Part shown: piece after piece, positions 35,886 through 47,863 of the stretch | Layout of the letters: the number at the start of each line of letters is the position of its first letter | How positions within the stretch are numbered: position 1 is the stretch's first letter | Assembly (NCBI GenBank): GCA_016808115.1 | Contig: JAEQBH010002950.1 | Span: 372,001-436,000, forward strand | Reading direction: 5' to 3' | Length of the DNA stretch: 64,000 bases | Origin: Tetrastigma voinierianum | Taxonomy: Eukaryota > Streptophyta > Magnoliopsida > Vitales > Vitaceae | Made by a program: the position numbers and the translations under genes | The notes under the pieces: generated by a model | Databases searched by the model: none | Told to the model about the DNA's origin: nothing | The model's input: only the letters and a program-made list of their open reading frames with translations

Positions 35886-38598
35886 TGATGAGTCCAAAAA
35901 CTCACAGATTTCTTTAATCCATTTTCTGAGTATATTATGAGATAAATGTTGATTTGTTTACAGAAATGTGGATATTTTACTCAAATTTCATTTTTGCATG
36001 AAAATATTGTAAACAGGCTTCAAATCTTAGCAAAATCGTAAAAACCAATTGTGAAAGGTAATCGAGGTCACAACTGAAAATTTAAGTCGCGATAGGAAGC
36101 TCAGATGCCAGCCATTCCAAGTCACGACATCAACAAATTCGGCTTTGAAGAAGCAAAGAAAACTGAACAAGAAGTCGTGATCAAAGAAGGAGGTTGTTAC
36201 TGTACAAAACGTGGTCGAGACTAAAGGAAATAACTGTAGTTAGAAGAATCACACTAAATATCACTGATGTCGACTCAAAAGGATATGAATGATGTCGCGA
36301 CATCACCGAGGTCGCGATAAGGATCCGTTTATGAAGCTACAAGAGAGGTCTTTGCAAAAAGAAAGAGGTTGCAACTAGCTTTTAATGTAAGGCTTCCATC
36401 GTCACACTGTCACAAGATGTCGGACATAAAAACGGTGAAGATTCAAAGTGCAACCAAAATAGAGTTTGAAAGGAGTCGTGAACTCGTGAGCGCCAAAAGA
36501 AGCACTTGCCAAGAACCGAACTTGCAACCTTACAAATCAAGATTAGGTCGATGTCGCGACCACTCATTCAGGTCGCAACCTAAAGAAGAGCCGGTGTATA
36601 CCATACTGCGACACCACCAGGTCGACTTGAAAATAGGTGGGAAGGGAAGGAATTCGCTTGCAACGTAGAACCGAGGTTGCAACCGTAAGGCGAAAATGGC
36701 TAAAAGAGGCTATGGCATCACCATGAGGTCACGCCGACATAAATTGAAACATATGAAGGCAAAGACCACACATAATTGGCACCAAGAAATCAAAGTCACA
36801 ACATGAAGTCATCATACAACAGAAAAGTGGTCTAATCCTAAAACTGATGTCGCAACTCGTGGTTAGAAGAATAGAAGCACATGTCGCTGACATGTAACTG
36901 AGGTCGTGACATCAACACTGAAGGAACACTGAGCAAATGAGGTCGCGACCACAAATGATGTCGTGACCACTGATCAAAATAGTTACAAGACAAATTGGTT
37001 GCAACTTAAAGAAAGAGGTCGCGACTGATCACGAGCAATCAAGAGAAGTCCATGTCGCGACATCAACTTGGGGTCGCGACATAGGACAAAGTGAGTCGGG
37101 CTTTTCTTTGAGTTCCACCCGAGCATTTTTAGATTCCGCCCACCTCTTTTATGATAAACAGATAGTTTTAAGAGTAAAGTAGTTTTCCTGGGCCTTCGCA
37201 TCTAGAAAAGGGAAAAGAAGAGGAACTTAGTGTATATTTTAGAGTAGATTTTTATTTTTTTATTTTTATTTTTAGTTTCATTTTCTGGTTTGAATCTACG
37301 AACTGTGCAGAGACGAGTAGAGCTGGATTTTTAGTTCTATTATTTTTCTTACATATCGCTTGAAAATTTATGAAATCTAGACAAATCTCTCTCGAATTCA
37401 TTTCTTTCTCGCCTTTATTGCAATTACAAGATGTGCGTGTGCTCCATTTCTTGTTCGCACGTGTGAATCAGAGCGCTGGTCACGGCTGGATTTGATTTAC
37501 ATTTAGTTGCAGCTTTCCCGGCACAATTAGGGAGAATTAATTGGGTTCGCTTTTACTTAATTGTGTCGTTTTGAAAGGATAAGTTCCCAATAGTAGTACC
37601 AATACCAGTTGAGGGAATGTATCTACCGATATCTAGGATGCCCTCCGCGTGACACGTAGACTCGAGATTCCTCAGAGCCTGAGGAGCATTCTTCTTTCCG
37701 GGTATGTTAGACTACCATTGACGAACCTGCTAAGCTCGAGTTCATTTCATAAATCCCCATCTGCCCATAATTGAAGTTGAGGTGTATTTAACCAATATAA
37801 ATAATCGAGAGTTCACCTTAATCTAGCAGGTAAGTCCAACCCCGTGTTAGCTTAGATTCACTATGTGATTGTGGAGGAACCATAGATCTCGAGGTCAGCC
37901 ACCAATTATGGTAGAAACTTACAAACCCTGAAGAAAAAAGGAAGTTCTGCTGTCATCATGAAATGGTGTAAAGTATTGAGAAAGAAAATACCCAAATCTT
38001 GCAAGAGAATTAAATACTATGAATGTTTGATCTTATCTTCTATATAAAGCAGATACTCAATTTGAATATGGAGAAATCCAATTCCAATAATTAGGAAAAT
38101 TTCTGATAATAATCCAGATCCATTTATAGAATTATAAACAATAATCATTGAATCTGAATCTGTTATTACTTTAACTTATAGTTTTGCTTTCACAGAAATT
38201 GATTTAATCCATTCTTATATATGCAATTTATTTTTCTTCAAGCATGCTTTGTTTTAAGCTACTTTACATTATTCAATATTATAGATTTTTAATTTTTGTT
38301 GTTTAGATAAAACTTTCACTATGAGTTTTGAGTCCAAATAGTATGGAATTTTAGTAGTCAGGTAGTTTGACCAGAATTGCTGTCACCTGCAGAATGATAC
38401 CTGGACTTACATTCGCATTTTACTACTAGATGTTCATAACTTGCAAATACATAGATCAACAAACTCATTTTAAATCAGAATATTAAGAGAAAATTACTTA
38501 ATGGGTTAAAATTATCCAAAGTACATGGATGCAAGAGAAGTGTATGTCTTTGTGAATTACAAGACTTGAGGGGTTTTAGTCTATATGGCAAAAACACC
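35886..38598 (+). repeat. 3' LTR of element C
   Basis: Colinear with 23923-26596, including the GTCGCGAC array (36060-37085). The end is placed near 38596-38598, before the cttca at 38599-38603. Confidence 0.85.
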
Positions 38599-38603
38599 CT
38601 TCA

Positions 38604-39463
38604 GTTCCTCTCAATCATGATGTGTAAATTTAGACGTGGACTGCCTCACCATGCTTGTTAAATTTCTGTCGGTAATGACATATTAATTTGGTATCATGAC
38701 ACAACTTCCAGCCAACAAGCCACTGCCTGTCACAATACAATATCACTCCCCAGCCAACCTGCACTCCTAAGTTGCAATACAATTTTCCATCCACTGCACA
38801 CCCATTACAGCTCATCACATATAATCTCATTGCATTAGGATACAAGGTAGCCTAACTAATTCTCGTGTATCATCAAATTTTTTCTTTTCTGCACACACAA
38901 TATATTTTTCTTCTCGTTAGGAACACCAAAAAAAAATATATCCATTTTTTTTTTCATTCTCCAGTACACTTAAATAAATTTATAAAAATTTATTTTATTC
39001 ACTTTTCTTCAGTTTTACTCACTGTAAAACCAAAAAATTTCCTCTTCTCATTTTTTTTCATTTAATTTTGGACCATTTTGTCCAAAATTCCCAAACCCTC
39101 CCTGCTCTTGCCTAACTCCTAGTGTCACCTCTAAACACAAAATTTATCATTATCTCTATATAAACCAAATAAATTTATTTTAAAATTTATTTCTTTATTT
39201 TTCTTCCAGTTTTACACACTATAAAATCCAAAAATTTTTCCAACACACTATAAAGTGGCATTTAATTGGCACCTAATCTACATGACAACACATAACAATT
39301 CATGTTATGCAGGTCCTTCACAACACCATCAATCGCTATAATTCACACACCAAACACTGCATGCAGTGTTCTAGTTTGTCCCATGCCTCCCAGTAATCTC
39401 ACACCAAACCTAATGATCGAACCACCCATGGTGATGGATACCAAACCTGGGTCCCTAGGCATC
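38604..39463 (-). other. Element B leader, part next to the primer site, no gene
   Basis: AT-rich with T runs (38930-39065). It is the half of the element B leader nearest the 5' LTR, separated from 23291-23922 by element C. A related aaatttatttttaaaatttatttctttatttttcttccagttttac-like phrase occurs twice (about 38985-39025 and 39170-39225), suggesting a roughly 190-bp local duplication. Confidence 0.5.
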
Positions 39464-39486
39464 TAGATACCTAGGCTCCGATACTG
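39464..39486 (-). promoter_or_regulatory. Primer-binding site of element B (initiator tRNA-Met-like)
   Basis: The minus strand reads aGTATCGGAGCCTAGG just after the 5' LTR, a decayed form of the TGGTATCAGAGCC site used by many plant gypsy and copia elements. Confidence 0.7.
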
Positions 39487-39488
39487 CT

Positions 39489-41399
39489 TCGTGACGCCCA
39501 TTCCTCGGGTCCGTCGACTACTCACCGCGAATATCCCACGTCGGTAACCCGACACTACCACGAAAATTCCAGAGTCTCCTTGTACCTGGGAGCTCCACTC
39601 CAAACCTTAACCCCAAACAAATATCATAAGACATATACATGAGTAAAAACGACTACTTTAAGGTCTATACAATACATCATCAATATTCATCAACTATATA
39701 CCATACCTCATATTAATTCACTCTTATTTCAAACATATATTAAAATTCTTAGAATTCTAATAGCTAGTCATACATCATAAAACCATCAAACACAACCCAC
39801 TTCAAGATTGGCCTCTAAGATGAGCCGCCTCTCGTACGCTCCCTGCACCCGAAATAATATAATCCGACAGTAGTTAATGCTGTATGGGAATCACCCTAAA
39901 TGGGTTACTCCCACCTAAGTGCATATGTAATGATCCAATGTAAACACACACTCAAGTAAATGCGTGATCCCGCCTTGAAATTACACGACTTAACCCATGT
40001 CTCGAGTCCTCACCGACTCCCTCACACTTGCCTAAGCCATGTATGAGACAAATATCATTTTCAAAAAAAAACTTGTTGTTCTTGAAAATACACTACCGAA
40101 TCTTGGTAAAAATATGGGACTACCCTCTGAGGCGAATCAAAGAGAACCTTCCAAACAATACATGGGCTCCTCCGACGTAATTATGGGACCATCTCCCCAA
40201 CACCATTCTCCGAAAATCATGTGAAATTCCTTTCGCAACTGCCATTTTTCTGTATACCCATGTCATACACACCAAGGTTTCTGAAGGTTTCTCGTGCATA
40301 TGAAATGCATTATGCCATTTCAACACACTTATATAACACATGCAAATATATCATCATGCATATATTTACATAATTCAAATCATAATGTAACATGTTATAT
40401 AAATTCTCAATACATTACATCAAAAAATTAGTTTACATGTGGCTAATTATCAAACAGCAATTCGATTTGAATTACTCAACCAAACGGAGTTTTCACAAAA
40501 TATTTGTAATCACTATTCACGTGAATGTGCTGAAACCTCGAGTTATCGTTTCACTAGCCAATCACCCAACATCGATTCCACTGGTAACCCAATTTCATAG
40601 CCATTTTCGGCCTTATACACACCGTAAAGCATAATTTATATAATAAATCATACTATCATCAGTATCTAACAGTCCGTGACTCGTCAATGACTGCCCAATT
40701 GGTTCCACAAATTTCATACACTTCGTCCCAAGTTTGGGATCGATCAAACGGCCGTGCTCAATCTCAAACCAATCGAATATCACAAAACACTTAAACAAAG
40801 TGTAACTCAAGTAGGATAAAACTCCCTACTCTCACGGATTTATCTAAACCCAAGAAACCATCAGCATTGTCTGGCCGCTAACCCACTCTTCCCTTACCCA
40901 AGGAACTGGATGGTCCCGATCGCCTCGGATCTTAGAAAGAAGTCACACTCTTCTCACTAAAATAAAAACCTAAGCTACCAAGTGTTTTCTCCCCTTCACG
41001 CTTATGGTTCTCAATTGTTAGTAGAGACATTAATATTATTATCTTGTCCTATTATTATTTAAAATTTAAAGAATACCAATCATGTCCCTAAGCCTGGATT
41101 TTGACATGTGGCACTATCTCGGCCATCCATTTCTATCATCTCTCTACTTATGCAACATGTGTCACATGACTACATGTTATAGGTGACTTTTTTCACATCA
41201 CATTTCGTTTTATGGCACATGATACTCGATGCCTCAAAACAAAGAACTCACCGCCTCTAATCTAACTGGTAGCTAGATTTCACAGATTCATTCCAATGGT
41301 GGAACTGCTCATCATCCGAGATCAGAAAATTCTCGGATTTTGGACCGAAATTACGATTTTAATCTCTTTTCCAGTAAATTGGAATTTTCTGGTCTTACA
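39489..41399 (-). repeat. 5' LTR of element B
   Basis: In plus sense it starts near gtgacgccc (39491) and ends ggtcttaca at 41399, followed by the TSD caaga. Colinear with 16778-18741; both share the block gtcccaagtttggga near 18047 and 40728. Confidence 0.88.
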
Positions 41400-41404
41400 C
41401 AAGA

Positions 41405-41859
41405 CGTATATGATAGCTTTGTTTTTTTTTTTTTTTTTTTTTTTCCTGACAATCACATATATGGGAATATTTATAGGTCTCTCCAAAGTGACCTTCCAAT
41501 AACCTCATTAATTTATGAATTAATGAGGGTATAATTACGGTATTAATGATGATTTATATATACAGAATTCCAAATGAATCCATTCATTGCAAACACTCGA
41601 ACTGAACGTCATGTTGACGCTGAATTCACGCTTCATTCATTTCTGAAAACTTTTGTTTATAAATACTCCCTTGAATTACCAATTCTTACGAATGTGCCTC
41701 ATTAAAACTTTGCTAGTAAAACCCAGTGGGACAAAACCTAGCGAAGGAAAAAGAGTACAACATATTGTATATTAGTACCGCCTCATTAAAAACCTTGTAT
41801 GGGAAAACCCAATAGGACAAAAAATCGGACGAAGGGAAAAAGAGTACAATACACTAACA
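41405..41859 (-). repeat. Right part of the copia LTR (element G)
   Basis: On the minus strand it starts TGTTAGTGTATTGTACTC and contains two copies of a cctcattaaaa..cttg...gggaaaacccag/a...ggacaaaa block (about 41700-41755 and 41785-41845 in plus sense), typical of copia LTRs with gaaggaaaaagagtac. It ends at the element B insertion; the remainder is at 16677-16777. A run of 23 T lies at 41422-41444. Confidence 0.75.
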
Positions 41860-42345
41860 TTAGGTCATAGCAAACTTCCCCTCATGTCAACATCTTTTGG
41901 TTGGCTCATTCCAATCTTATATTTGAGTTTTCTGAACATTGAAGTTGGTAATGCCTTGGTGAATAGGTCTGCTAGATTATCACTCGAGCATATTTGTTGA
42001 ATGTCAATCTCACCATTCTTTTGGAGCTCATGAGTGTAAAAGAACTTTGGAGATATATGCTTAGTTTTGTCTCATTTGATGTATCTGCCTTATTTGTGCA
42101 ATGGCGCCACACTTTCAATAATAATACAGCTGGATTGTCTTTGAAAATGGAGGCCACATGATTCTTGAATATGTTTGGATCATCGATCTTAGCCATATAT
42201 CACTGCTATTTAAGTGCAAGGCCAAGATCTCCGAATGATTTGATGATCGGGCTACCATTGTTTGTTTGGATGTATCATGAGATAGCAAGACTGCTATAGC
42301 AAATACATATCTTGCTTGGGATTCGAGCTTTGCTGGTCCCAAAGA
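41860..42345 (-). pseudogene. Element G copia RNase H and polyprotein C-terminus (broken)
   Basis: Minus strand. SKQTMVARSSNHSEILAL (about 42210-42270) matches the copia RNase H block that ends ...SSNHAEI. Further down, CSSDNLADLFTKALPTSMF (about 41935-41995) matches the conserved C-terminal segment of Ty1/copia polyproteins (NLADLFTK), and a DMRGSL end lies at about 41875. It runs directly into the LTR start, as in intact copia elements. The frame changes at least twice between these blocks. Confidence 0.85.
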
Positions 42346-42885
42346 TAATTATGCATCCGTATATCCAAGCGCTGTTGCTTTATCTTTGAATGTGGAGCCC
42401 CATAATTGATGTTCCTTTAAGATATCGCAATATGTGCTTGATAAATTCATCTCCAATGCCTTCTCGTTGGTTAAGTAACTATATCTCGCACAGATTACCA
42501 GAAAGCAATATCCGCATGTACAAGTAGCAAGATATGCTATAAGGGCACCACAGCACTAAGATATGGTGTTTCAGGACCAAGTAGTTCTTCAAATTTTCAC
42601 AAGGATTTGAAAATGGGTCCTTTTCACATCAAGTGAACTGACAACCACATTGAGAAGTCAGCGGGTGAGTTTATTCATATGTGTGCCGCTTTTAAAATTT
42701 TCTTAGTATGCTGATCGTGAACCAAGACTGAATATAGTGCTCATCTATAACCCAAGACAAAATTTTGTTTTTCCGAGATCTTTCATCTCGATTTCCCTTT
42801 TTAAGTAATTTTCCGTTCTTATGAGCTTTTCGGGAGTCCCAATAAGGTTTAGATCATCAACATATACAACAATAATTGCAAACAA
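42346..42885 (-). pseudogene. Element G copia reverse transcriptase, 5'-truncated
   Basis: Minus strand. At 42852-42885 the sequence encodes IIVVYVDDL, the copia RT catalytic block with its two aspartates, followed by LNLIGT and EIEMKDLGKTKFCLGL (about 42745-42800), the standard downstream segment. Nothing of the polyprotein remains upstream: beyond 42885 the sequence becomes an Athila LTR. So gag, protease, integrase and the RT N-terminus are missing. Confidence 0.85.
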
Positions 42886-42889
42886 CAAA

Positions 42890-43690
42890 TTTGGGTGAAA
42901 ACTCCATAATTATGCATTAAATTGAACTTTTAAACCATAAATATACTTGAAAAATGGACTTAAAATTTGATGAGTTTTAGACTCATCAAACTCCCCCAAA
43001 CTTGAAGTTCTGCTTGTCCTCAAGAAACATATTTGCTTTGTCCTCAAACAAAAACCAATCTTTGTAAACATTTTTCATCAACTCATGTTTTAAATCGATA
43101 AGGATTTCAGCCTTAGTATTACTCGCCAGACATCAACTCTAATTACCATTTTCGCACTCTAAAAATTTCCAATTTAAATCATTTAATGCATGTAATTCAT
43201 AGTTAATAAAATGTATAAAACCTGACTAAGTGTGAGTGTGTGGCCTGTCTTTCCCTTTATAACCGACTTTGCAGATCAGTAGTCTTTATGAGAGTTACTT
43301 TGCAAATTGACATTCTTTCAAAGTAATTTAAGTCCCATAGGCTAATTGGTCGTATTATTCTCCACTAATGTAGACATAATTACAATCTCTGTAATCAAAT
43401 AGGTCTTTACTTGTAATGATCAATAGGGTACTTGGTAGATAACTAGACATTTTAGGCTCCAAAGTTGTAATAAACCGTATTCATTTTTTCACTTGCCTTC
43501 ACGCTTCCTATTTTTCACTAACTAGCCTTCAAATATCCCAAACCTGGGATGTGAGTGGTGCATTTTCCCAGATTTCTCCCTCCTAAGCTTATCAAGGTTT
43601 TATTTTCTTCACTACTATTTCAATCACACTGGTCTCAAAATTCTTTGCTTGCTCGCATTTGAGGGTCTATCGTATCTCGACTGCCCGAAG
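42890..43690 (-). mobile_element. Element H: Athila-type 3' fragment (truncated LTR plus 3' UTR)
   Basis: On the minus strand a polypurine tract caagtttgggggagtt (42989-43004) precedes an LTR start TGATGAGTCTAAAACTCATC (42988 downward). Only about 99 bp of LTR remain before the copia RT. The 650 bp on the other side resemble the 3' UTR of element C. The upper limit, where D's LTR begins, is approximate. The LTR start TGATGAGT...ACTCATCA is itself a short inverted repeat. Confidence 0.7.
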
Positions 43691-44814
43691 GCGTAACTCA
43701 ATCTCGGACGCTTAATCACAACTGCATATATTTAACATAGAATAAACGTCGATAATCATTCTTTAAGTAGAGAGGGCCCACCGCTTTGTCATAATTAACA
43801 CGATTCAATATGGCATGTATGCCCTTTCAACATTACTACTTACAAACATCGAGTTCATCTCCATAAATAAATCAAATATGTTCTTCCCATGAAAACTTAT
43901 ACATTTTTGGTTTCATTACAAAAGGATCAAATAATGTCGCTGGACGAATGTATGCATGAGACGGAGCGCATTTATAGTCCACGATTCGATTTAATGACTT
44001 GGTGAACTCATGCTTTGCTCATCCTCTAGTCACTGCAGACTTATAACATGTTAAAATAACCTAAGCATTTTCATGCTTAGTGGTTCCATGCAATCCTCTC
44101 TTTATTTCAATTCAACACAAATATGCAGCTTCTTTTGTTAATACTTAGCACAATTTCAATGAAAATATGCATTATAGATATAAAGCTATTTCATGTTTCA
44201 TTAAAATCATTTGGATCATTTCCCAAAGTATGCCACTTACATATAATATTTATTGAAACTTAGACTACGATTTTCACACATTTACTTATAATTTTGCTCT
44301 TAAACAACTTTAATCCATTTTTCATCGCTAGATATGAATTGACTCAGATAATCTACTATTTGAAATGAGAAAATATTTTATAACACAAGACGGCCCCTCA
44401 GGCTCGACTAGTTATTTAAAATCATTGTGTGTACACTATCGATACCGGGTCCCATCGTGGGGCTACGATCAAATATGCATCGATTACTCTTCGTCTACAT
44501 CGCTTAGTTCGGATCCTTATTGCATACTCAACCCTTCCTTAATCTGGCATGATGATACATTCTATTAAGGGTGCGAAAACCTACTTCATGGTAATTACAT
44601 TATTGAATATACATTTATACCTAAATAATACATTTATGTTTCATAATTTTACATGTTGCATTTGGAAATCAATTTTCCAAACGCTTAAAACAAATCACAT
44701 GTGCGCTTTAAAATCATCAACCTAAATAATCGTGAAAAATTTTAAATAAGTAATATAGCATAGAACAACAAAATGTAGTCGCCTCCTCATTCTAATCCTG
44801 AATTCCGTTTGGTC
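43691..44814 (-). repeat. 3' LTR of element D, distal part
   Basis: Matches the left half of the solo LTR at 3068-4450 (gggccca block near 43768, acattctattaaggg near 44560). It ends at the TSD (aggtt, 44815-44819) of the inserted solo LTR. The outer limit near 43691 is estimated only from where similarity to fragment H stops. Confidence 0.7.
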
Positions 44815-44819
44815 AGGTT

Positions 44820-46502
44820 TGTGACGCCCGACCCGGGGTCCTGTTGACCACCGTCAACCTACGGAATACCTGTGAGTCTCATATCATGAGACCCATACGT
44901 GAGTAAAACAGCCACATCACATACACCCATACTCAAAATATAAATCAACTACATTAAAATAGTTTCAAGAGTTGTTACATCACTCTTAATACAAAACATA
45001 TATTAAAACTAGTTCGTTCTAATATACATACATAAAACATGAATCAAGGCCACAGTCTGGCCCGCTTCATAATCCCAGCCTCTAAGGAGTGTTGTCTTCC
45101 CGAATACTCCCTGTACCTGAAATGATTTTCCCTCGACAAGGTGAGCAATGCCCATTAGTTATGATCCCCTACATGGGTTACTCCCCACCTAAGTGCTCAA
45201 TGGAAAGTCCAAGTAATCTCATGATTCATACTCGAATGTATACATGCCCAATCCCATGTCTCGAGTCCTCACCGACTCCCTCACACATGCTTATGCCATG
45301 TATGAAAACCGCTTCCAAACAAAATATTGTTTTGATCGCGGCAACCCTCCGAGCAATAACATTTTTGACAATCCTCCGAGGTGAATTTGTTGATAACTCC
45401 TCCAAATTGCGGGCCTCTCCGACGCGGAATTGTTGGACGACTTCCCAACGCACTCGACAACATTCGATAAAATTTATTTTAATAAGTTTACAAAAAGAAA
45501 TAATTGCTTAATAAACTCCAATTTTATTCCGCCATACACTCACTTCATCGCTCTAGGGTGCCCTGCAAGGTATATGAAATGCATTGGTATAATACATATT
45601 AATATATCAAGCATACATATATTAACAAAAATTAACACACAACAACATGTTATTTATCGTAAGCAATAACACAAAATCAACTCACATGGGCCAATAAAAA
45701 AATCCGACAGTTCATTGGTACCGTCCAAAGCATCACAACAAACAACAGGGACCACCCAGCATGCTCAAACCCTAACTCGAAATGGGTCCGAAATTGCCTG
45801 CACTCCAAATTTTCCAATTCCACCCGAGGACTCCAAAACTCACGCTTTATTTCAGTCCCAAACACTCCAACCATTAACAAGGTTCTTAAATAAGGAGTAA
45901 ATCAGTAAGAGAAGACCCTACCTGAGTTGCCTAAACTCCACAAAACCCAAAGATCCACGTGTAGCTCTAAAGAGGGATCAACTCGTTTTGGCTCGGTCTG
46001 GATCCGACTGGTCCGAACCCTGGGAAATTCTAGGTTAAAGACTTGACACTTCTACAAAACTCATCTTTCTCTCTTCTTTTTCCTTCTCCCAAAACTATTT
46101 GAGAACTTGGGTCAAGAGGACTTGTCATTCATGTTACATGTCAAGCCACCAAATGCTGGCTTGGATTTCCTTATCCACTTATCCCATTACTTTTGGATTT
46201 TCATCCAATACATCTACGCCATGTGGTCCACCCATGGCCCACACTTGCTCATGTTGATCAGCTTCAGCATGGACCTCCCATTCCTTGTTTGCAGAATTAG
46301 CGCTCATTTGTCCCGTGACTATCTTTTGTACTGAAAAACGAAATTTCCTCGATCATCCCCGAATTAACGAAATTCGACGTAGTGATAGATTCTCACAGAC
46401 CCATCTCTCGACGTAGTTTTGTCATCATCCAGACTAAAATATCTGATTTTGACTAAATTACCATTTTAATTTTAAAATTAGAAATTCCTCTCTAGTCTTA
46501 CA
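44820..46502 (-). mobile_element. Solo LTR of family B inside the LTR of element D
   Basis: Plus sense tgtgacgccc...agtcttaca, the same ends as the LTRs of element B, with the shared gtgagtaaaac, aacatatattaaaa and cacaca..ccatgt blocks. It is 1,683 bp, flanked by aggtt (44815-44819) and aggct (46503-46507). The same place in the relative at 3068-5798 is uninterrupted (aagct at about 4448-4452). Confidence 0.9.
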
Positions 46503-46507
46503 AGGCT

Positions 46508-47794
46508 TCCTCATAGCCAACCCCTAATCCATCACAATTAGAAAACAATATTATTAGCTGGTTTGGTTTAGGTTTTTGAATAAAGCTGTTCTTCACCCAA
46601 CATCCTTCAAGTAAAATTTTCTGGAAACAAATGAGCCACATTTTACACAACTTCCTTCAAGTCCATTAAGGCCCTATAAACATATTTTGATTAAAAATTG
46701 AACTATCCACTCTGAGCACCAAACTCAAAGATATGTTCAAAACAATCTGGGACTCACTCATTTTCAAAACATAAACTGCACTTGCTCAAAATAAACAATT
46801 TGAATTAATTCTTACTAATGGGATCCAAATTTGAATACACTTATTTGCAGGACTTGTTTTCTAGAAGTCTAGTTTACTCCGTAAATTTAACTGAATGCAC
46901 TGGATGAGAGGAAACTCAACTTATGGCCTAAATACCAAAACTATTCCCAAAACACAAAACTATACCAACCAAGCCGTAATTTTCGAAATAGAACTCTACT
47001 TATCGAATTTCTGGTCCACAATCCAAATTTTAATACAATTTATTTTTAAGGAGTATTTTTCCTGTTTAAGCACTTAAATTTTAATCACTAATAGATGAGT
47101 GATAAATAAAACAAAACATGGTTTAAAATTTAAGATTCTTCCTTAAACCTCAACATTTTTGAAATAAAATTTCAAACTAATCCTAACCTAAAAGAATTTG
47201 AAATTAGCCCAAAATAATCTCAAATTTGATTCACAAACCTCTTTAAACACTTCATCTGAGCCTAGCTCCCCAAACCCAAACACAACATTTAGTAAGAGCT
47301 GGTTCACAATCCTTAAACTCCTGATTTCTTCATCAAACACTTTGTCTTCTTTGCTTGATCAAATGCAACTCATGATGAGATAATCACTAATCAACTTGGC
47401 TCCCTCTCAACTCCATGCCCTTCTCTATTCTCTTTACCCAGATGAGAACTCTTCATTCTAATTCAAAATTTGGTCTTAATCCACCTTCCATAAGGCTGCT
47501 CGTTTCTAGCATTCTTGCTCATTTTCCATTGTTTTTGCATTTGGGTCCTTCTTTTGTCTTTCATTTACACTTCATTTCATCAAATTTTCCATTTTGGTAT
47601 AGACACTTACTCATTTATGACCCTTAGGTCCTCACTTTGACATTTTACCACTAAGAACCTTAATTTTAGTATGAATTAGTTTCCATCATATTTTTTGCTC
47701 TTTAACAATATATAAATTTTGAAAAATACACTTAACTTATTTTATACCCCAAAACATGTTATAAAACTCCTAGAGGTATTTTTAGGCGTTCACA
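46508..47794 (-). repeat. 3' LTR of element D, proximal part
   Basis: Matches 4453-5798 of the solo copy, including ccaacccctaat, ttttctgg..acaaatgagccacatttt and aacatgttataaaac. On the minus strand the LTR begins TGTGAACGCC at 47794. Confidence 0.82.
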
Positions 47795-47807
47795 ACTCTC
47801 CCCTGCC
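47795..47807 (-). promoter_or_regulatory. Polypurine tract of element D
   Basis: Minus strand GGCAGGGGAGAGT directly before the TGTGAACGCC LTR start; it overlaps the end of the polyprotein frame, as usual in Tekay elements. Confidence 0.8.
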
Positions 47808-47858
47808 AAAAATTTCATCATCGAAATTACCTTCATTGAAACAGGTTATGCGTCTGTG
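47808..47858 (-). pseudogene. Element D polyprotein C-terminal end, cut off by element F
   Basis: Minus strand, encoding a short acidic segment (NFDDEIFGRGEL then stop across the polypurine tract), which is the typical C-terminus of Tekay polyproteins. The part upstream of it lies at 59538, on the far side of element F. The frame changes once in this piece. Confidence 0.75.
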
Positions 47859-47863
47859 ACATG

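Larger units (their letters stand above)
23923..38598 (+). mobile_element. Element C: Athila-type Ty3/gypsy retrotransposon nested in element B
   Basis: Direct repeats start at 23923 (tgacagtccaaaact) and 35886 (tgatgagtccaaaaact) and run colinearly for about 2.7 kb. The internal part, plus strand, carries remnants of protease, RT, RNase H and integrase in the usual order, followed by an env-like reading frame, as in Athila elements. cttca occurs just before the first LTR (23918-23922) and at 38599-38603 after the second, a likely TSD. No clear primer-binding site is left after the 5' LTR. Confidence 0.9.
16778..41399 (-). mobile_element. Element B: Tekay-like chromovirus (Ty3/gypsy), interrupted by element C
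   Basis: LTRs at 16778-18741 and 39489-41399 are direct repeats, colinear over gacatatacatgagtaaaaac, accatcaaa and aacacttaaacaaagtg blocks. The 5-bp flanks are identical: caaga at 16773-16777 and 41400-41404. On the minus strand the order is 5' LTR (high coordinates), tRNA-Met-like primer site, leader, gag, RT, integrase, chromodomain, polypurine tract, 3' LTR. Removing element C (about 14.7 kb) leaves about 9.9 kb, a normal length for this lineage. All reading frames are broken. Confidence 0.92.
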
